Shown here piece after piece: positions 48,812 to 57,484 of a stretch of 64,000 bases of DNA. The DNA comes from Nonomuraea pusilla (lineage in GTDB: Bacteria; Actinomycetota; Actinomycetes; Streptosporangiales; Streptosporangiaceae), in contig NZ_FOBF01000026.1 of assembly GCF_900109355.1 (NCBI RefSeq), forward strand, positions 84,907-148,906, given 5' to 3'. The first letter of the stretch is position 1. Each line of letters opens with the position of its first letter. Below the pieces are notes generated by a model, which saw only the letters and a program-made list of their open reading frames with translations, searched no databases and was not told the origin of the DNA. The position numbers and the translations under genes are program-made.

Positions 48812-49546
48812 CTACTTGGGCACCCTTGCGACGCAGAAGACCGTCTGGCCGAACGGCGGGCGGACGAACCGCTCGATCAGCCGCGTCATCGGCACCACCG
48901 TACGGTCGTAGATCTTGACCAGGCGCGGGTCGGGGTAGCCCACGCCGCCCCTGCGCACCGCCGCCCACCAGGCGATGCCGCCCAGGAAGTTGATCGGCTT
49001 GAGCACCTGGACGTCGAGGCCCGCCTTCGCGACCGTCCTGCCCAGCGTCTTCGGCGTGTAACGCTGGACGTGGCCCACCTTGCGGTCGAAGTCGCCGTAC
49101 AGCTGCATGTAGCCCGGCACCCAGATGATGATCCGGCCGCCCGGGGCCGTGACGCGCGCCAGCGACCGCAGCGCCTCCGCGTCGTCCTCGATGTGCTCCA
49201 GGACGTTCATCATCACGACCGTGTCGACCTTCTCCTTGAGCGGGATCTCGGTCGGCAGGCCGAACTGCAGCACGTCGATGTCGTCGCGGCCCTCGAAGCG
49301 CTTCTTGAGCTGCTCCACGCAGTACGGGTCGAAGTCGCTCACCACGAGCCTGTCGAGACGCGGCAGGAACTGCTCGGCGAAGTGACCCAGCCCCGAACCG
49401 ATCTCCAGCATCGAACGGCCGACGTGGGGCGCGACCATGTCGAACTCGTACTGCCGATAGTTCTTGGCCTCGTCCCCACCCAGGTGGTTCTCCAGGGCCT
49501 CGTCACCGGCCGCCGGTTGCACTACACGGTCATACCCAGAAGACAT
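48812..49546 (-). CDS. SAM-dependent methyltransferase, UbiG-like fold
   Basis: A 244-residue methyltransferase. Motif I is MLEIGSGLGHFAEQFLPRL, motif II RLVVSDFDPY, and the post-I acidic site TVVMMNVLEHIEDD. A C-terminal segment carries hydrophobic residues (PINFLGGIAWWAAVRRGG) typical of enzymes acting on lipids or glycans near the membrane. The ATG has a GAAGG-type site. Alone on the minus strand. Substrate unknown. Confidence 0.82.
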   Translation of the reverse strand: MSSGYDRVVQPAAGDEALENHLGGDEAKNYRQYEFDMVAPHVGRSMLEIGSGLGHFAEQFLPRLDRLVVSDFDPYCVEQLKKRFEGRDDIDVLQFGLPTEIPLKEKVDTVVMMNVLEHIEDDAEALRSLARVTAPGGRIIIWVPGYMQLYGDFDRKVGHVQRYTPKTLGRTVAKAGLDVQVLKPINFLGGIAWWAAVRRGGVGYPDPRLVKIYDRTVVPMTRLIERFVRPPFGQTVFCVARVPK

Positions 49547-49672
49547 AGTCCCGTTCCTTCAAGGGGCTCATGGATCTGCCCGAGTCTAATGCCCTGCCAC
49601 GCGGCGGGGGCGACATGACGGAGGAAACGCCCTTCCCGGCAACCCCCTCGATACGGTGAAATCTGACACGAC

Positions 49673-50212
49673 ATGGACGACGACGAGGCGATCGCGCGCT
49701 CGCTCGACGGCGACCTGGCCGCGTACGAGACGCTGGTCGCGCGCTACAGCACGCTCGCGCACCGCACCGCCGCCCTGCTCGGCGCGGGCGACGAGGCCGA
49801 GGACGTCGTCCAGGAGGCGTTCGTCAAGGCGTTCCGCCACCTGCCGGCGTTCCGCAGGGACGCGGCGTTCCGGCCGTGGCTGCTGCGCATCGTCGCCAAC
49901 GAGACGCACGACCTGACCCGCTCGCGCGGGCGCAGGGCCGACCTCGTCCTGCGGCTCGGAGCCGCGACCGACCCGTACGCGCCGGACGACCCCGCGGGCG
50001 CCGCCCTCGACGGCGACCGCCGCGACCGCCTCCTCGCCGCCGTGCGCGGCCTGCCCGACAGGGAACGCGGAGCGGTGGTGTGCCGGTACTTCTTACAGCT
50101 GACGGAGGCGGAGACGGCCCAGGTCCTCGGCTGGCCCGTCGGCACGGTCAAGTCCACCACGCACAGGGCCCTGTCCCGGCTGAGAGAGGAGGTGGCGGAT
50201 GACCTCCCATGA
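49673..50212 (+). CDS. ECF-type RNA polymerase sigma factor
   Basis: A 179-residue sigma-70 family protein. Region 2 covers about 15-75 (YETLVARYSTLAHRTAALL, DVVQEAFVKAFRHLPAFRR) and region 4 about 120-172 (LPDRERGAVVCRYFLQLTEA, then VGTVKSTTHRALSRLR). It directs RNA polymerase to a small set of stress genes. The next gene overlaps its last 14 bases, the usual arrangement for a membrane anti-sigma partner. A TACGGT box at 49652-49657 is a possible -10. Confidence 0.9.
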   Translation: MDDDEAIARSLDGDLAAYETLVARYSTLAHRTAALLGAGDEAEDVVQEAFVKAFRHLPAFRRDAAFRPWLLRIVANETHDLTRSRGRRADLVLRLGAATDPYAPDDPAGAALDGDRRDRLLAAVRGLPDRERGAVVCRYFLQLTEAETAQVLGWPVGTVKSTTHRALSRLREEVADDLP

Positions 50213-51143
50213 CCCCGGCGCGCACGACGGGCGGAACGGCGAACCCGGACCCGGATCCGGGCGGAGCCGCGACCACGACCTCGACGGCGCGCGGGAACCG
50301 GAGCGGCCCGGCGGGCTGGAGGCCGAGCTGATCGCTCTGGGCGCCCTCCTCGACGTGCCCGCGCCACCGCCACCCGACCTGGCCGCCAAGGTCCGCGCCC
50401 GCCTGCAGCCGACCGACCCGCAAGAAGGCCGCCCACTCACCGACCCGCAAGGAAGCCGCCTGCCCCCGGACCCGCAAGAGAGCCGCCCGCTCACCGACCC
50501 GCAAGGAAGCCGCCCGCCCGCGGACCCCCGAGGAAGCCGCCCGCCCACCCGTCGTTCGCGCCGGTCGCGGCGGTGGAAGGTGGTGGCGGGCGTGCTCGCG
50601 GTGGTCGTCGCCGTCACCGCCGCCACCCCGCAGGGGCGGGCCGCCGTCGCCGGGATCCTGCGCCTGGCCGGCGTCGAGATCCACCTCGACGAGGAGGCCC
50701 CCGCCCCCCTGCCCGGCGCCGCCCTGCTGCCTGGCGAGCGCGCCGTCCCGCCGGGCGACCTCGCCCGCCACGTACGCTTCCCCGTCAGGACCCCGTCCGC
50801 GCTCGGCCCCCCGAGCGCCGCCACCGTGTCGGACGCGGGCCGCGTCGCCTCGCTGTTCTGGCCGGACGGCGTCAGGCTTGACCAGTTCGACGGCGGTCTG
50901 GACCCCGTGTTCTTCAAGCGCGTCGGCCCGCCGTGGCCGCAGGAGGCGCGGGTCGGGGGCCTGCCCGGCTGGTGGGTGCAGGGGACGCACCGGCTCGGCT
51001 ACATCACCAGGCCGGACGGCACCGAGGTGCCCCTGCGCCAGGCCGGTCCGACGCTCGTGTGGCAGCGGGACGGCGTCGGCCACCGCCTGGAGGGCGTCCC
51101 CACACTCGGACGCGCCGTCGCCATCGCCGACTCCCTGAAGTGA
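50199..51143 (+). CDS. Membrane anti-sigma-like partner with nine-residue repeats
   Basis: A 314-residue protein. The cytosolic part (1-125) contains a helical stretch (LEAELIALGALLDVPAPPPP) and five copies of a DPQxxRPLx-type repeat (about 73-117). A basic patch precedes a single membrane helix (about 127-147). The outer domain (150-314) has VGGLPGWWVQGTHRLGYITR and a final AVAIADSL. Overlap with the sigma gene suggests anti-sigma control, but no ZAS zinc motif is visible, so this is inference. The outer domain may sense a wall or membrane signal. Confidence 0.65.
   Translation: MTSHDPGAHDGRNGEPGPGSGRSRDHDLDGAREPERPGGLEAELIALGALLDVPAPPPPDLAAKVRARLQPTDPQEGRPLTDPQGSRLPPDPQESRPLTDPQGSRPPADPRGSRPPTRRSRRSRRWKVVAGVLAVVVAVTAATPQGRAAVAGILRLAGVEIHLDEEAPAPLPGAALLPGERAVPPGDLARHVRFPVRTPSALGPPSAATVSDAGRVASLFWPDGVRLDQFDGGLDPVFFKRVGPPWPQEARVGGLPGWWVQGTHRLGYITRPDGTEVPLRQAGPTLVWQRDGVGHRLEGVPTLGRAVAIADSLK
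50415..50549 (+). repeat. Five 27-base tandem repeats inside the anti-sigma-like gene
   Basis: Units start at 50415, 50442, 50469, 50496 and 50523, each beginning GACCC and encoding DPQ-x-[GS]-R-x-x-x. The unit length keeps the frame. Near-identity of units suggests recent slippage, so copy number may vary. Confidence 0.92.
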
Positions 51144-51175
51144 ACCCCCCGGAACCACCCGGCCGGGGCGGCGGT

Positions 51176-52204
51176 TCAGTCGGGTGCGCCGGCGAGCCAG
51201 GCGTCGATGCTCTTGAGGATCTCCTTGCGGACGTGCTCGGGCGCCGCCGACGAACGCACCGACTGCCTGGCCAGCTCCGCGATCTCGGCGTCGTCGAAGC
51301 CGTAGACCTCGCGGGCCAGCTCGTACTGGCGCAGCAGGCGGGTGCCGAACAGCAGCGGGTCGTCGGCGCCGAGCGCGATCGGGACGCCCGCGTCGAACAG
51401 CGTGCGCAGCGGCACGTCCGCGGCCCGCTCGGCCACGCCAAGCCCCACGTTGGAGGTGGGGCAGACCTCGCAGCAGATCTGCCGGTCGGCCAGCCGCCGC
51501 ATCAGCCGGGGGTCCTCGGCCGCGCGCACGCCGTGCCCCACCCGGTCGGCGCCGAGGTCGTCGACGCACTGGGCGACGCTGCGGGGCCCGAGGAGCTCGC
51601 CGCCGTGCGGCACCGAGAGCAGCCCGGCGCGCTTGGCGATGCGGAACGCCCGCTCGAAGTCGCGCGCCTGGCCCCGGCGCTCGTCGTTGGACAGCCCGAA
51701 CCCCACGACCCCGTGCCCCGCGTACTGCCCGGCGAGCCTGGCGAGGGTGTTGGCGTCGAGCGGATGCCTCGTCCTGTTGGCCGCCACGACCACCGCGACG
51801 CCCACCCCGGCGTGCTCGGCGGCGCGGGCGGCGGCGTCGAGCATCAGCTCCAGCGTGGCCGTGAGGCCGCCGAACCTGTGCTGGTAGCCGGACGGGTCGA
51901 CCTGGATCTCCAGCCAGCGCGACCCGGCCGCCGCCTCGTCCTCGGCGGTCTCGCGCAGCAGGCGGTAGACGTGCTCGGGCCGGCTCAGGACGGATCTCGC
52001 GATGTCGTACAGACGCTGGAAGCGGAACCAGCCCCGCTCGTCGGTGGCGCGCAGCCGGGGCGGCCAGTCCTGCTCCAGCGCGTCGGGCAGGTGCAGCCCC
52101 TGATCCCTGGCCAGCTCGATGAGCGTGGAGTGCCGCATGGAGCCGGTGAAGTGCAGGTGCAGATGAGCTTTGGGGAGAGTGTCCAGGGGCCGTGGCATTT
52201 CCAT
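51176..52204 (-). CDS. Adenosine deaminase-family amidohydrolase
   Basis: A 342-residue metallo-amidohydrolase. The metal site HLHLHFTG near the N-terminus has the H-x-H motif; HGGE (Glu/His), VGHGVRA and LGADDPLLF supply the other metal and catalytic residues. It deaminates adenosine or a related purine nucleoside; the FTGS and GADDP variants differ from the classical HLDGA and NTDDP, so a derivative such as aminodeoxyfutalosine is possible. ATG 52204 or 52198 may be the start. Convergent with the anti-sigma-like gene. Confidence 0.85.
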   Translation of the reverse strand: MEMPRPLDTLPKAHLHLHFTGSMRHSTLIELARDQGLHLPDALEQDWPPRLRATDERGWFRFQRLYDIARSVLSRPEHVYRLLRETAEDEAAAGSRWLEIQVDPSGYQHRFGGLTATLELMLDAAARAAEHAGVGVAVVVAANRTRHPLDANTLARLAGQYAGHGVVGFGLSNDERRGQARDFERAFRIAKRAGLLSVPHGGELLGPRSVAQCVDDLGADRVGHGVRAAEDPRLMRRLADRQICCEVCPTSNVGLGVAERAADVPLRTLFDAGVPIALGADDPLLFGTRLLRQYELAREVYGFDDAEIAELARQSVRSSAAPEHVRKEILKSIDAWLAGAPD

Positions 52205-52284
52205 ATCTTGCCACTTCAACGCCCCCGGCATCGCCGTGACGACCGGCGTGGTACGGACCGCCGCCGAGGGGGGATCACAGCTGC

Positions 52285-52926
52285 GTGGCTCCTGAAGGGC
52301 GGGCGATCGGGCGCGGCACGCGGGCGGCGCTCGCCCTGGCCGCCCTCGGCGTGACCGCTTCGACCGTCTACGCCCTGTTCGCATCGGGCTTCGGCCGGCC
52401 CGGCGAAACACCGGCCCCGCCCGCCTCGGCCCCGTCCGCGCTCGCTCCGGAGCCCGGCGCGGCGGGCGTCGCCGGGCCGCCGCGCCTGACCGTGCCGGAC
52501 GCGGGGCCGGTCACGCCGGAGGCGGTCACGCTGGAGGTGGTGGCCGACGGGCTCTGGCTCACGTACCTGCCGCCGGGACTGAGCCGTACCGGCGGCGGCC
52601 CGATCAGCGGCGGGGCGGGCGCCGAGGGCGACACCGCCGTGTACGGGCCGCGGGGGAGGCGCCTGGAGGCGCGGGTCGAGCGGGGCGGCGCCGCCACGAG
52701 CTGGCGGACGTTCAGGGCCGCCGTGACGGCGGGCGCCGGCCCGCGGCAGGCCCGCGAGACCGTCGTGCGGGGCAGGCCCGCCGTGGTGGCCACGACGCGC
52801 GGCGGCGGACGGATGATCGCCTGGCTGGAGCGTCCGGGCCTGGGGGTGGAGGTCAGGGCGGACGCCCCGCTCGCCGGCGAGCTGCTCGCTGTTGCCGCCT
52901 CCGCCAGGACTCCTGTAGGAGACTAG
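52285..52926 (+). CDS. Membrane-anchored protein, unknown
   Basis: A 213-residue protein started by GTG. One membrane helix (about 12-33) is followed by a Pro/Ala linker and an external domain of about 140 residues. The C-terminal part RGRPAVVATTRGGGRMIAWL, then ERPGLGV, resembles YRGKPALRWNSRGGLRNYMW, then LERPGTAV, in the next protein. This suggests two related exported domains. The next start is 36 bases away, so they are probably co-transcribed. Confidence 0.55.
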   Translation: MAPEGRAIGRGTRAALALAALGVTASTVYALFASGFGRPGETPAPPASAPSALAPEPGAAGVAGPPRLTVPDAGPVTPEAVTLEVVADGLWLTYLPPGLSRTGGGPISGGAGAEGDTAVYGPRGRRLEARVERGGAATSWRTFRAAVTAGAGPRQARETVVRGRPAVVATTRGGGRMIAWLERPGLGVEVRADAPLAGELLAVAASARTPVGD

Positions 52927-52962
52927 GGACCTTTGCCGGACACGACCCGGAAAGGGGGGACG

Positions 52963-53472
52963 ATGCGGCGGCTCGCGGCGGTGTTCCTCACGCTCGTGCT
53001 CGGCGGCTGCGGGGGCGGCGATCAGCAGGAGGCCCGGGAGCCGGTCGCACCGCCCACCCCGGCGCCCGCGACCGAGAGCGTCACGAAGGGCGTCACGCTG
53101 TCCTGCGGGCGCTCCAAGGTGCGGGTGCCCGACCTGCCCCCGAACCTCGAACGCGCCGGCTCCTTCGCCAGGCTCCCCGCGCTGGCCAGGCCGCTGAAGG
53201 TGAGGGGCGCGCTCTGGCAGGACGGCGCCGAGCAGCTGCGCGTCGGCGTGGTGTGCGGGGTGCGCGGCGCCGAGCAGTTCGCGACGCTGGTGGCCAGGTC
53301 GCGGCTGACCGCCTACCGCGGCAAGCCCGCCCTGCGGTGGAACTCGCGGGGCGGGCTGCGCAACTACATGTGGCTGGAACGGCCCGGCACGGCGGTCTAC
53401 ATCGCCGCGACCCCCGCCCTGGCCTCCCAGGTCAGGGGCATCGCCGCGGGCATCGGCCGCCCCGCCGGCTGA
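52963..53472 (+). CDS. Lipoprotein, paralogue of the preceding exported domain
   Basis: A 169-residue lipoprotein with signal peptide and lipobox LGGC (Cys near residue 18). The mature part has two more Cys residues (TLSCGRSK and GVVCGVRG), a likely disulfide, and the shared RGG...WLERPG motif described for the upstream gene. ATG 52963 follows AAAGGGGGG. It probably sits on the outer face of the membrane. Function unknown. Confidence 0.6.
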   Translation: MRRLAAVFLTLVLGGCGGGDQQEAREPVAPPTPAPATESVTKGVTLSCGRSKVRVPDLPPNLERAGSFARLPALARPLKVRGALWQDGAEQLRVGVVCGVRGAEQFATLVARSRLTAYRGKPALRWNSRGGLRNYMWLERPGTAVYIAATPALASQVRGIAAGIGRPAG

Positions 53473-53492
53473 CGGGCTTCCTTCCGACGCGG

Positions 53493-54701
53493 CTAGCGGG
53501 CCTCGGCGAGCAGCTTGGCCAGGCGGCTGACGCCCTCGACGAGATCGTCGTCGCCCAGCGCGTACGACAGCCTGAAGTACCCCGGCGTGCCGAACGCCTC
53601 GCCCGGCACCACCGCGACCTCGGCCTCCTCCAGGATCAGCTCGGCCAGCTCGGCCGACGACCCCGGCCTGCGCCCGCGCAGCTCCTTGCCCACGAGCGCC
53701 TTCACCGACGGATACGCGTAGAACGCCCCCTTCGGCTCGGGGCACAACACGCCCGGGATCTCGTTGAGCATGCGCACCATCGTCTGCCGCCGCCGGTCGA
53801 ACGCCTTGCGCATCTCGGCCACCGCCGACAGATCGCCGGAGACCGCCGCGAGCGCCGCCGCCTGCGACACGTTGGACACGTTGGACGTGGCGTGCGACTG
53901 CAGGTTCGTGGCGGCCTTGACGACGTCCTGCGGGCCGATCAGCCAGCCCACGCGCCAGCCCGTCATCGCGTACGTCTTCGCGACGCCGTTGAGGATCACC
54001 ACCCGGTCGCCGAGCTCGGGGACGGCCGTGGCGATGCTGGTGAACTCGGCGCCGCCGTACACCAGGTGCTCGTAGATCTCGTCGGTGACGACCCACAGGC
54101 CGTGCTCGGCGGCCCACCGGCCGATCGCGACGGTCTGCTCGGGCGAGTAGACCGCGCCGGTCGGGTTGGACGGCGACACGAACAGCAGGACCTTCGTGCG
54201 CTCGGTGCGCGCGGCCTCCAGCTGCTCGACGCTCGCCAGGTAGCCCGTGGTCTCGTCGGTGACGACGTCGACCTGCACGCCGCCGGCCAGCTTGATCGCC
54301 TCGGGGTACGTCGTCCAGTACGGCGCCACGACCAGGACCTCGTCGCCCGGGTCGAGCAGCGTGGCGAACGCCTCGTACACGGCCTGCTTGCCGCCGTTGG
54401 TGACCAGCACCTGCGACGCCTCGACGTGGTAGCCGGAGTCGCGCAGGGTCTTGGCGGCGATGGCCTGCTTCAGCTCGGGCAGGCCCCCGGCGGGCGTGTA
54501 CTTGTGGAAGCGCGGGTCGCGGGCCGCGTTCACGGCGGCCTCGACGATGTAGCCGGGCGTCGGGAAGTCGGGCTCGCCCGCGCCGAAGCCGATGACCGGA
54601 CGCCCCGCCGCCTTCATCGCCTTCGCCTTGGCGTCGACGGCGAGCGTGGCGGACTCGGAGATCGAGGAGATCCGTGTGGAGATGCGAGGTCGGGTGGACA
54701 T
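53493..54701 (-). CDS. aspC: Aspartate/aromatic aminotransferase, class I
   Basis: A 402-residue PLP aminotransferase of fold type I, subgroup I-gamma. It has GFGAGEPDFPTPGYIVEAA, the substrate/PLP site SPSNPTGAVYSPEQ, TDEIYEHLVYGG, and the PLP Lys in VAKTYAMTGWRVGW. It transfers the amino group between aspartate and 2-oxoglutarate. The position just upstream of tRNA-Trp/secE is, as I recall, conserved in actinomycetes. ATG 54701 was chosen for the known MSTRPRIS-like start. Confidence 0.9.
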   Translation of the reverse strand: MSTRPRISTRISSISESATLAVDAKAKAMKAAGRPVIGFGAGEPDFPTPGYIVEAAVNAARDPRFHKYTPAGGLPELKQAIAAKTLRDSGYHVEASQVLVTNGGKQAVYEAFATLLDPGDEVLVVAPYWTTYPEAIKLAGGVQVDVVTDETTGYLASVEQLEAARTERTKVLLFVSPSNPTGAVYSPEQTVAIGRWAAEHGLWVVTDEIYEHLVYGGAEFTSIATAVPELGDRVVILNGVAKTYAMTGWRVGWLIGPQDVVKAATNLQSHATSNVSNVSQAAALAAVSGDLSAVAEMRKAFDRRRQTMVRMLNEIPGVLCPEPKGAFYAYPSVKALVGKELRGRRPGSSAELAELILEEAEVAVVPGEAFGTPGYFRLSYALGDDDLVEGVSRLAKLLAEAR

Positions 54702-54875
54702 GACTCCATCGTCCCACGCGGGTCCCGCAACGCGGGTGTGACCTGCGGTATCCCATTCCGGTTCGACGTGAAGAGCATTCCCCCGTATGCTCTCCCACAG
54801 GTCGGCCCGCAACATGTGTCGCTGAGCGGTTCGGTCCAGGCAGTGAGTCGATCAGGGTAATGTGGTTGACGACAT

Positions 54876-54948
54876 AGGGCACTGGCGCAATTGGTAGCGC
54901 ACCGGTCTCCAAAACCGGCGGTTGGGGGTTCGAGTCCCTCGTGCCCTG
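54876..54948 (+). tRNA. tRNA-Trp (anticodon CCA)
   Basis: The 73-base cloverleaf has acceptor arms AGGGCAC and GTGCCCT, discriminator G, a GG-containing D loop, an anticodon stem CCGGT/ACCGG with loop CTCCAAA (anticodon CCA at 54909-54911), and a GGTTCGAGTCC T arm. The 3' CCA is not encoded. Location before secE is typical of actinobacteria. Confidence 0.97.
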
Positions 54949-55024
54949 CGAGTGCGGTCCGCGCATAATGGCGTGTAAGCGCGCCGCAGAACTGCGTTGG
55001 ATACGACAGGTACAGGTGAGGACT

Positions 55025-55267
55025 GTGGCGATCGACACGCGCGGCGAGACCGCAGGCAAGCCCAGTGGCGAGAAGAAGACCCGCACTTCACCTGCCCTTT
55101 TCTACCGGCAGGTCGTCAACGAGCTGCGTAAGGTCATCTGGCCGACACGCAAGGATCTCGTCACCTATACCACGGTCGTTCTGGTATTCGTTCTGATCAT
55201 GGTCGCGATCGTGTACGGGCTCGACAGCGCCCTGGGCTGGGCGGTCCTCCGCGTCTTCGGGTCCTGA
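55025..55267 (+). CDS. secE: Preprotein translocase subunit SecE
   Basis: An 80-residue SecE with a charged N-terminus and one membrane helix (YTTVVLVFVLIMVAIVYGLD). The conserved VVNELRKVIWPTRKDL precedes the helix. It clamps the SecY channel. GTG 55025 follows AGGTGAGGA. It is the first protein gene of the secE-nusG-rplKA block. Confidence 0.95.
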   Translation: MAIDTRGETAGKPSGEKKTRTSPALFYRQVVNELRKVIWPTRKDLVTYTTVVLVFVLIMVAIVYGLDSALGWAVLRVFGS

Positions 55268-55335
55268 ATCTGACACCACGACTGGTGTCGCCCGACGGAG
55301 TCGCCATTCGATTCGACGAAAGAGGAAGAGTCACC

Positions 55336-56082
55336 GTGTCCGAGTCTTCATTTCCGGCGGAGGAGCCCCGCGACGTCTGGGGCGACGAGCTGGAAGAGGC
55401 CACTGAGGAGGCCGCGGAGTCGGCCCTCGAGGAGGCCGAGGTCGAGGCGAGCGACGAGGCCGTCGACGAAGACGGTGAGGCTCTTCCCGACGTCGACCCG
55501 GTCGAGGAGTTCAAGAGCTCCCTGCGCGGTCTGCCCGGCGAGTGGTACGTCATCCACTCCTACGCCGGTTACGAGAACCGCGTGAAGTCCAACATCGAGA
55601 GCCGCAACGTGTCGCTCAACATGGAGGACTACATCTACCAGGTCGAGGTGCCCACGCACACCGTCCAGGAGTTCAAGAGCGGCAAGAAGGTCCCGGTCAA
55701 GGAGCGTGTGCTGCCCGGCTACGTGCTGGTGCGCATGGAGCTGACCGACGAGTCCTGGGCCGCCGTGCGCAACACCCCGGGCGTCACGGGCTTCGTCGGC
55801 CTGTCCAACAAGCCGAGCCCGCTCAGCCTCGACGAGGTCGCCAAGCTGCTGGCGCCCGAGCCGTCGGAGGAGACGAAGAAGGCCCAGGCCAAGACGGCCG
55901 CCGGCCCCGCCGTCGAGTTCGAGATCGGCGAGTCCGTCACCGTCATGGACGGCCCGTTCGCCACGCTGCCCGCCTCGGTGAGCGAGATCAGCCCCGAGTC
56001 GCAGAAGCTCAAGGTGCTCGTCTCGATCTTCGGTCGCGAGACCCCGGTTGAGCTGTCGTTCAACCAGGTCTCGAAGATCTGA
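55336..56082 (+). CDS. nusG: Transcription elongation/antitermination factor NusG
   Basis: A 248-residue NusG. An acidic N-terminal extension of about 70 residues (EELEEATEEAAESALEEAEV-like) is typical of actinobacteria. The NGN domain starts at EWYVIHSYAGYENRVKSNIE with LPGYVLVRMELTDESWAAVR, and the KOW domain holds EFEIGESVTVMDGPFA. It binds RNA polymerase and links it to Rho or ribosomes. GTG 55336 follows GAGGAAGAG. Confidence 0.95.
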   Translation: MSESSFPAEEPRDVWGDELEEATEEAAESALEEAEVEASDEAVDEDGEALPDVDPVEEFKSSLRGLPGEWYVIHSYAGYENRVKSNIESRNVSLNMEDYIYQVEVPTHTVQEFKSGKKVPVKERVLPGYVLVRMELTDESWAAVRNTPGVTGFVGLSNKPSPLSLDEVAKLLAPEPSEETKKAQAKTAAGPAVEFEIGESVTVMDGPFATLPASVSEISPESQKLKVLVSIFGRETPVELSFNQVSKI

Positions 56083-56112
56083 CGCCATCACCTACACTTA
56101 GACGTTCGGTTC

Positions 56113-56139
56113 GGCCGCCTCTCGCGAAGGGCGGCCTTT
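56113..56139 (+). terminator. Attenuator-like hairpin between nusG and rplK
   Basis: GGCCGCC and GGCGGCC pair around a ten-base loop and are followed by TTT. Its position suggests partial termination that lowers readthrough from nusG or sets a leader for rplK. Confidence 0.6.
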
Positions 56140-56203
56140 CCGACATGTCCGGGCCGCATCCGCGGCTGGACGGCATCGCAATCCAGGACCCGGAGAAGGA
56201 CAC

Positions 56204-56635
56204 ATGCCTCCGAAGAAGAAAATCGCCGCTTTGGTGAAGGTCCAGCTCCCCGCTGGCCAGGCCACCCCGGCGCCGCCGGTGGGTACCGCCCTCGGTCCCC
56301 ACGGCGTCAACATCATGGACTTCGTCAAGCAGTACAACGCCGCGACGGAGGCCCAGCGGGGCAACATCATCCCCGTTGAGATCACCATCTTCGAAGACCG
56401 CAGCTTCACCTTCATCACGAAGACGCCCCCGGCGCCCGAGCTGATCAAGAAGGCCCTGGGCATCGACAAGGGCAGCGCGGTCCCGCACAAGGACAAGGTC
56501 GGCAAGCTCACCCGTGAGCAGCTGCGCAGCATCGCCGAGACCAAGATGCCCGACCTCAACGCCAAGGACATCGACGCGGCGGAGAAGATCATCGCCGGCA
56601 CCGCCCGGTCCATGGGCATCACGGTCGCCGAGTAA
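56204..56635 (+). CDS. rplK: 50S ribosomal protein L11
   Basis: A 143-residue L11, beginning with the conserved KIAALVKVQLPAGQATPAPP and GPHGVNIMDFVKQYNAATEA. It binds the GTPase-associated region of 23S rRNA. Good GGAGAAGGA ribosome site. It is followed by rplA, 64 bases later. Confidence 0.97.
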   Translation: MPPKKKIAALVKVQLPAGQATPAPPVGTALGPHGVNIMDFVKQYNAATEAQRGNIIPVEITIFEDRSFTFITKTPPAPELIKKALGIDKGSAVPHKDKVGKLTREQLRSIAETKMPDLNAKDIDAAEKIIAGTARSMGITVAE

Positions 56636-56699
56636 CACAACGTCCCATTCGTGGGAGGGCCGCCGTGACGGCAGGCCCGTACACCACTAGGAGTAAGAA

Positions 56700-57419
56700 A
56701 TGCAGCGCAGCAAGGCGCACAAAGACGCGGCCGCCAAGGTCGACCGCGACAAGCTGTACTCGCCCGTAGAGGCCGCCAAGCTCGCCAAGGAGACGTCGAC
56801 CACCAAGTTCGACGCCACCGTCGAGGTGGCGCTGCGGCTGGGCGTCGACCCTCGCAAGGCCGACCAGATCGTGCGCGGCACGGTCAACCTCCCGCACGGC
56901 ACCGGTAAGACCGCCCGGGTCCTGGTCTTCGCGACCGGTGACCGTGCCGAGGCTGCCCGCGAGGCGGGCGCCGACATCGTCGGCGCCGACGAGCTCATCG
57001 ACGAGATCGCCAAGGGCAACCGGCTCAACGAGTTCGACGCCGTGGTCGCCACCCCCGACCTCATGGGCAAGGTCGGCCGCCTGGGCCGCGTCCTCGGCCC
57101 GCGTGGTCTCATGCCGAACCCGAAGACCGGCACCGTGACGCCCGACGTCGCCAAGGCCGTCACCGAGATCAAGGGCGGCAAGATCGAGTTCCGCACCGAC
57201 CGCCAGGCGAACCTGCACTTCATCATCGGCAAGACGTCGTTCGACGAGCGTCAGCTCATCGAGAACTACGCCGCCGCCCTCGACGAGGTGCTGCGTCTCA
57301 AGCCGTCGGCCGCCAAGGGCCGCTACCTGAAGAAGGTCACCTTCTCCACGACGATGGGCCCGGGCGTCCCGGTCGACCCCAACGTCACGCGCGGCCTCAC
57401 CGCCGAGCTGGAGGGCTAG
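56700..57419 (+). CDS. rplA: 50S ribosomal protein L1
   Basis: A 239-residue L1. Conserved stretches include LPHGTGKTARVLVFA, LGRVLGPRGLMPNPKTGTVT and FSTTMGPGVPVDPN. It binds 23S rRNA at the L1 stalk and often represses its own operon. AGGAG ribosome site. A strong terminator follows ten bases after the stop. Confidence 0.97.
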   Translation: MQRSKAHKDAAAKVDRDKLYSPVEAAKLAKETSTTKFDATVEVALRLGVDPRKADQIVRGTVNLPHGTGKTARVLVFATGDRAEAAREAGADIVGADELIDEIAKGNRLNEFDAVVATPDLMGKVGRLGRVLGPRGLMPNPKTGTVTPDVAKAVTEIKGGKIEFRTDRQANLHFIIGKTSFDERQLIENYAAALDEVLRLKPSAAKGRYLKKVTFSTTMGPGVPVDPNVTRGLTAELEG

Positions 57420-57429
57420 CACTCCCGCA

Positions 57430-57463
57430 GGAAGCCCCCGTCCGCTCCCGGACGGGGGCTTCC
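57430..57463 (+). terminator. Terminator after rplA
   Basis: GGAAGCCCCCGTCCG and CGGACGGGGGCTTCC form a perfect 15-base stem with a CTCC loop. Confidence 0.88.
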
Positions 57464-57484
57464 GCATGTCCTGGGCCCGCCCGG

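Noticed and set aside
52216..55086. Minus-strand frame of about 956 codons across aspC and the tRNA
   Set aside because: It covers a tRNA and the start of secE, and its sequence is low-complexity; real genes explain the region.
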